Below are positions 4,868-8,397 of a stretch of DNA of 8,397 nucleotides, piece by piece. The translations under genes and the position numbers were made by a program. Location of the stretch: NCBI GenBank assembly GCA_007129085.1, contig SKWF01000246.1, positions 1-8,397 of the forward strand. Direction: 5' to 3'. The notes under the pieces were generated by a model, which saw only the letters and a list, made by a program, of their open reading frames with translations, was not told the DNA's origin and searched no databases. Numbering within the stretch: position 1 is the first letter of the stretch; every line of letters begins with the position of its first letter. The stretch is from Balneolaceae bacterium (lineage in GTDB: Bacteria; Bacteroidota; Rhodothermia; Balneolales; Balneolaceae).

Positions 4868-7747
4868 TTGGGCATCTTCGAGTTTACGTTTCTCTTCAAC
4901 AACGGCGTAACTTTCAAATTCGTCGCCAACTTTAATATCGTTGAAGTTCACAATGCTGATACCACACTCATATCCGGACTTCACCTCTTTTACATCATCT
5001 TTAAATCGTTTCAGGGAATCAACTTCACCATCCCAGATAACCACTCCATCGCGAATAATCCGGATGGGGTTGTTTCTGTTAATCGTTCCTTCAGTAACAA
5101 AGCACCCGGCAATTGTTCCCACTTTAGAGACTTTAAATATCTCTCGAACGGTAACCATACCTTTAATTTCTTCAGAAATTTCAGGGCTCAACATACCTTC
5201 AAGAGCATCGTGAACTTCATCTACAGCATCATAAATTACACTAAAGAGTCGTACATCAATACTCTCTGCTTCTGCAAGCTTACGGGCACTGGCACTTGGA
5301 CGAACCTGGAACCCGATAATAATTGCGTCAGAAGCAGATGCTAATAGAACATCCGATTCGGTTATTGCACCTGATCCTGTATGAATGATATTTACTGAAA
5401 CCTCTTCAGTTCCCAATTTCTGCAGGGCTCCGGAAAGTGCCTCAATAGAACCATCAACATCCGCTTTGATAATAATATTCAACTCGGAAACTTCTCCAAG
5501 TGCCATTCTTCTGGAGAGATCATCGAGTGTAAGATGCTTAACTCTTCGAAGCGACTGTTCGCGGCGAATCTGATGCCTTTGATTAGCAATGTCTTTTGCG
5601 GTTTTCTCATCTTTAGGAACAACTAGTCTGTCACCGGCCTGTGGTGTTTCATCAAAACCGGTAAGCTGTAGTGGTTTAGAAGGCCCGGCCTCATCTAGGC
5701 GCTCACCTTTCTCGTTCTCCATAGCACGTACACGACCAAAACATGGCCCTGCCACAAATGGATCACCCACTTTTAGAGTACCTTTCTGAATAAGTATATT
5801 CGCAACCGTACCCTTTCCTTTATCTACACGAGATTCAAGAACAACTCCTTGAGCAAGACGATTAGGGTTCGCTTTTAATTCCATCAATTCAGACTCAATG
5901 AGAACTTTTTCAAGCAACTCATCAATTCCATCGCCCGTCTCGGCAGAAACTTCAGCTACCTGATTGTTACCACCATACTCTTCAACAATTACATCATGCT
6001 CAGATAATTGCTGCTTAATCTTATTAGGATCAGCACCGGGCTTATCCATTTTGTTAATAGCTACAATAATTGGTGTACCTGCTGCTTTGGCGTGATTAAT
6101 CGCCTCAATTGTTTGCGGCATCACAGCATCATCAGCTGCAATTACAAGAATTACAATGTCCGTTGCCTGTGCACCACGACTTCTCATAGCAGTAAAAGCC
6201 TCATGACCGGGTGTATCCAGGAACGTAATTTTCTTTCCGGAATCAGTTACTACCTCATAAGCACCAACGTGCTGGGTAATACCACCAGCCTCTCCGGCTG
6301 CAACTTTCGCTTTTCGAATATAATCTAGTAGTGAAGTTTTACCGTGATCAACGTGTCCCATTACTGTAATAATTGGGGATCGAGGTTCCAGATCTTCAGG
6401 ATCATCTTCCTCTTCTTCTATAACCTCTTCAATCACTTCATCGGCATCAACAAAGTTCACATCGTAGCCAAATTCATCAGCTACCAGTTCAATTGTGGAG
6501 GCATCGAGCCGCTGATTAATGGATACCATCATACCGATGCTCATACACGTTGTAATAACATCGTTTGGTTTCACTTCTAACAGATCAGCAAGATCACTTA
6601 CCGTAATAAATTCTGTTACATCAAGAACTTCATTTTCAAGTTCTTGCATCTCTTCTTGTAGAAGTTCTTCCTCTTCACGTTCTTCTCTTCGCTGTCTTCT
6701 ACGCTTCTGGCGCTTACTGCCCACAGAAGATGACTCTTGCATCCTCTGCATGGTTTCACGCATTTTCTTTTCAACATCCTCTTCGTCAACTTTGCTACGA
6801 CGAGACTTTTTCTTTTTAGATTTCTTGTTAGAAGATTTCGATTCCTTTTTACTCTTCTTCTTTCCACCACGTGAAGAATCGGAATCATCGTCCTTACGAT
6901 CTTTTCTTCGTTTACGCTTTTTCTTCGGTTTTTCTGATGTAAAGCTAACTTTACCTACAACCTTGGTACCTTTTAATCTACCGGCAGAACCTCTGATGAT
7001 TTTTCCATCCTCATCTTCATCGTCTTCTTCAACATCTGATTTATCCTCATCCTCGGATTCTTCAGCCTCAGTTTTTTCATCTTCGGCTTTCTTTTTATCC
7101 TCTTCCTCTTCTTTTTTCTGTTTTTCCTCAGCCTCTTCAGCTTCCTTAGCTTCAACTTTTTCTTCAGCCTCAGCTTTTTCTTTTTCTTCTTTAGCTCTAG
7201 CTTCTTCAGCCTTAGCTTTTTCAGCTTCAGCTTTTTCTTTTACCTTTTTCTCTTCAGCTAATTTTTTCTCTTCTTCCTCTTTCTTTCGTTTTGCCTCAGC
7301 CTCTTTAGCCGCCTTCTTCTCTGCAGCCTCTTTTTCTTCCTGTTTCTTTACCTCTTCGGGATCTAAAGGCTCAAGAGTTGGCTCCGGAGATTCTGACTTC
7401 GGTTTTACATCTTTCTTGACTTCCTCTTTCTTAGACTCTTCTTCATCTTCCGGCTCGAGGTCATCAATAGGCTCAAGATTATCTATCGAAACGCTCTCGT
7501 TCCGCTTCGACATAATTTGATTACGCCGATTTTCATATTCCTCTTTAGCCCTCGCATGTTCCTTGCTTTTCACTTTATCATCACCATACACCCCACTTAA
7601 CACCTCATACATCTCAGGCGTAATCTTAGAATTGGGGCGGTTTGCAATATCAAAATCGTGCTCACCCAACGTATCTACAATAGATTGAGTAGCAACATTA
7701 AATTCTGATGCAACTTTAAAGAGTTTTTTTGGTTTGCTATCGGACAT
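4865..7747 (-). CDS. infB: Translation initiation factor IF-2
   Basis: IF2 is the GTPase that places initiator fMet-tRNA on the 30S subunit and drives subunit joining. The 960-residue protein has an IF2N-like helical domain (about 8-55) and a long charged linker (about 95-370). A second IF2N-like domain follows (about 378-432, ITVSDLADLLEVKPNDVI). The G domain (about 457-625) has G1 GHVDHGKT (464-471), the GGITQHVG switch (488-495), G3 DTPGHE (511-516), G4 NKMD (565-568) and G5 SAE (601-603). Domain II, domain III and the C-terminal fMet-tRNA-binding domain occupy about 630-950. All GTPase motifs are intact. The linker changes from Glu/Lys/Ala-rich (132-248) to basic (273-356) and then strongly acidic (434-454). 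The length is above E. coli (890) but usual for Bacteroidota-like bacteria. The ATG at 7747 gives the expected N-terminal domain; no Shine-Dalgarno is seen. Confidence 0.98.
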   Translation of the reverse strand: MSDSKPKKLFKVASEFNVATQSIVDTLGEHDFDIANRPNSKITPEMYEVLSGVYGDDKVKSKEHARAKEEYENRRNQIMSKRNESVSIDNLEPIDDLEPEDEEESKKEEVKKDVKPKSESPEPTLEPLDPEEVKKQEEKEAAEKKAAKEAEAKRKKEEEEKKLAEEKKVKEKAEAEKAKAEEARAKEEKEKAEAEEKVEAKEAEEAEEKQKKEEEEDKKKAEDEKTEAEESEDEDKSDVEEDDEDEDGKIIRGSAGRLKGTKVVGKVSFTSEKPKKKRKRRKDRKDDDSDSSRGGKKKSKKESKSSNKKSKKKKSRRSKVDEEDVEKKMRETMQRMQESSSVGSKRQKRRRQRREEREEEELLQEEMQELENEVLDVTEFITVSDLADLLEVKPNDVITTCMSIGMMVSINQRLDASTIELVADEFGYDVNFVDADEVIEEVIEEEEDDPEDLEPRSPIITVMGHVDHGKTSLLDYIRKAKVAAGEAGGITQHVGAYEVVTDSGKKITFLDTPGHEAFTAMRSRGAQATDIVILVIAADDAVMPQTIEAINHAKAAGTPIIVAINKMDKPGADPNKIKQQLSEHDVIVEEYGGNNQVAEVSAETGDGIDELLEKVLIESELMELKANPNRLAQGVVLESRVDKGKGTVANILIQKGTLKVGDPFVAGPCFGRVRAMENEKGERLDEAGPSKPLQLTGFDETPQAGDRLVVPKDEKTAKDIANQRHQIRREQSLRRVKHLTLDDLSRRMALGEVSELNIIIKADVDGSIEALSGALQKLGTEEVSVNIIHTGSGAITESDVLLASASDAIIIGFQVRPSASARKLAEAESIDVRLFSVIYDAVDEVHDALEGMLSPEISEEIKGMVTVREIFKVSKVGTIAGCFVTEGTINRNNPIRIIRDGVVIWDGEVDSLKRFKDDVKEVKSGYECGISIVNFNDIKVGDEFESYAVVEEKRKLEDAQ
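7121..7234. repeat. Imperfect low-complexity repeat coding the Lys/Ala/Glu linker of IF2
   Basis: On the minus strand, short purine-rich units coding KAEAE, KAKAEEARAKEE, KAEAEE and AEEAEE (residues about 172-209 of IF2) recur with variation. On the plus strand the same motif appears as repeated CTTCAGCTTTTTC-like blocks, for example CAGCTTCAGCTTTTTC and GCCTCAGCTTTTTC. Such tracts can change length by slippage. The reading frame is intact throughout. Confidence 0.6.
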
Positions 7748-7809
7748 AAAAAGGTTTATCGGTTAAATCAGTTCTCAACTACGCCTATGTATAAAAGGTA
7801 CGACCAATC

Positions 7810-8397
7810 TTATTCGTCCTCAAATTCATAAGCGATGATATCAATAATTTTTTCGGCTTCTTCTTTATCAATTTTGCCTTCTGTTCGTCGAACAATCTCA
7901 TCTTCGTCCAGCTCTAATACAGCGCGTGCACTATCGCAGCCTATATCATTCAGAGTTTGAATAGTTTCTGCGCCAAAGTCGATTTCAAATTCAGCCAAAT
8001 CAATATCGTCTTCTTCCTCAACTTCACGGAATACATCAATTTCGCATTCTGTCAGTTTTGATGCCAGCCGTATGTTCACGCCACCTTTACCGATGGCTTT
8101 TGAAACTTCATCTGCCGGAACAAGAACATTGGCATGTTGGCCACCGTCCGTCAGTTCAACTTTCAATACGTTAGCGGGCTGCAGAGCTCGCTTTATAAAT
8201 TCAAATTTATCATCTGTGTAATTGATGACATCAATATTCTCATTTTGGAGCTCACGAACTACAGCATGGATTCGAATTCCCTTCATACCTACACATGCCC
8301 CAACAGGGTCTACCCGTTCATCGTGCGATTGTACCGCAACTTTTGAACGATCACCGGGTTCACGGGCTATTCGCACCAGATCAATAATTCCATCAAA
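7810..8397 (-). CDS. nusA: Transcription elongation/termination factor NusA, C-terminal part
   Basis: NusA binds RNA polymerase and nascent RNA and modulates pausing, termination and antitermination. The frame is open to the right edge, so the GTG at 8376 is an internal Val codon; the true start is outside the window. The 195 visible residues begin FDGIIDLVRIAREPGDRSK, where the first KH domain begins. They continue with DERVDPVGACVGMKGIR, the hallmark of NusA KH1, and then KH2 with AIGKGGVNIRLASKL (about 102-116 of the visible part). After KH2 comes one short acidic module (about 130-195) with a helix-hairpin-helix-like TLNDIGCDSARAVLELDEDEI pattern, ending EFEDE. The long duplicated acidic region of E. 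coli NusA is absent. The N-terminal polymerase-binding and S1 domains are not visible. infB follows after 62 nt. Confidence 0.96.
   Translation of the reverse strand, partial: FDGIIDLVRIAREPGDRSKVAVQSHDERVDPVGACVGMKGIRIHAVVRELQNENIDVINYTDDKFEFIKRALQPANVLKVELTDGGQHANVLVPADEVSKAIGKGGVNIRLASKLTECEIDVFREVEEEDDIDLAEFEIDFGAETIQTLNDIGCDSARAVLELDEDEIVRRTEGKIDKEEAEKIIDIIAYEFEDE

Noticed and set aside
6519..7520. 333-codon plus-strand open frame, very rich in Ser and Phe
   Set aside because: It lies antisense to the Lys/Glu-rich linker of infB. Purine-rich Lys and Glu codons read backwards give Ser, Phe and Leu with few stops, so the frame is a by-product of composition.
7748..7809. Possible hairpin around CGTACCT and AGGCGTAG in the nusA-infB gap
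   Set aside because: The pairing needs a mismatch and wobbles, and no U-tract follows.
7810..8376. GTG at 8376 as the start of the nusA frame
   Set aside because: The frame stays open to the window edge, and the seven extra codons (FDGIIDL) continue NusA homology, so the GTG is internal.

Overview
The window is one stretch of bacterial housekeeping chromosome in which every gene lies on the minus strand. In transcription order it reads nusA (3' part only), infB, rbfA, truB, ribF, rpsO, pnp, and the first 24 codons of an M16-family (insulinase-like) metallopeptidase. All complete genes are intact: no frameshifts, insertion sequences, tRNAs, rRNAs, CRISPR arrays or phage genes were seen. The DNA is moderately AT-rich. 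The style of the proteins suggests a Bacteroidota-like lineage, with Balneolales/Rhodothermota relatives my best guess. The reasons are IF2 with a very long Lys/Glu region between two N-terminal domains, NusA with a single short acidic C-terminal module, a TruB too short to carry a PUA domain, and few Shine-Dalgarno motifs. This taxonomic call is inference from memory of the families, not a search.

Layout, from right to left. nusA (8397-7810) is cut by the window edge and is followed by a 62-nt gap. infB (7747-4865), rbfA (4856-4488), truB (4482-3745) and ribF (3742-2780) are packed with gaps of 8, 5 and 2 nt and look like one co-transcribed, translationally coupled unit. A 49-nt gap with a small hairpin leads to rpsO (2731-2462), which ends in a strong intrinsic terminator (2422-2453). 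pnp (2320-203) therefore probably has its own promoter or depends on read-through, and it has its own terminator (141-179). The M16 peptidase gene starts at 74 and runs off the left edge.

The genes together serve transcription elongation and antitermination (NusA), translation initiation (IF2), 30S maturation and structure (RbfA, S15), tRNA modification (TruB), flavin cofactor supply (RibF) and RNA decay (PNPase). The order resembles the Bacillus nusA-infB-rbfA-truB-ribC-rpsO-pnpA-(ylxY)-mlpA cluster more than the E. coli one, because ribF sits between truB and rpsO and an M16 peptidase follows pnp.

I found no novel system. The points worth a second look are small RNA-level features: possible alternative pairings in the rpsO leader, a stem in the pnp leader, a hairpin before the M16 gene, and a strong Shine-Dalgarno at ribF only. 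The unusually charged IF2 linker is also worth examining.
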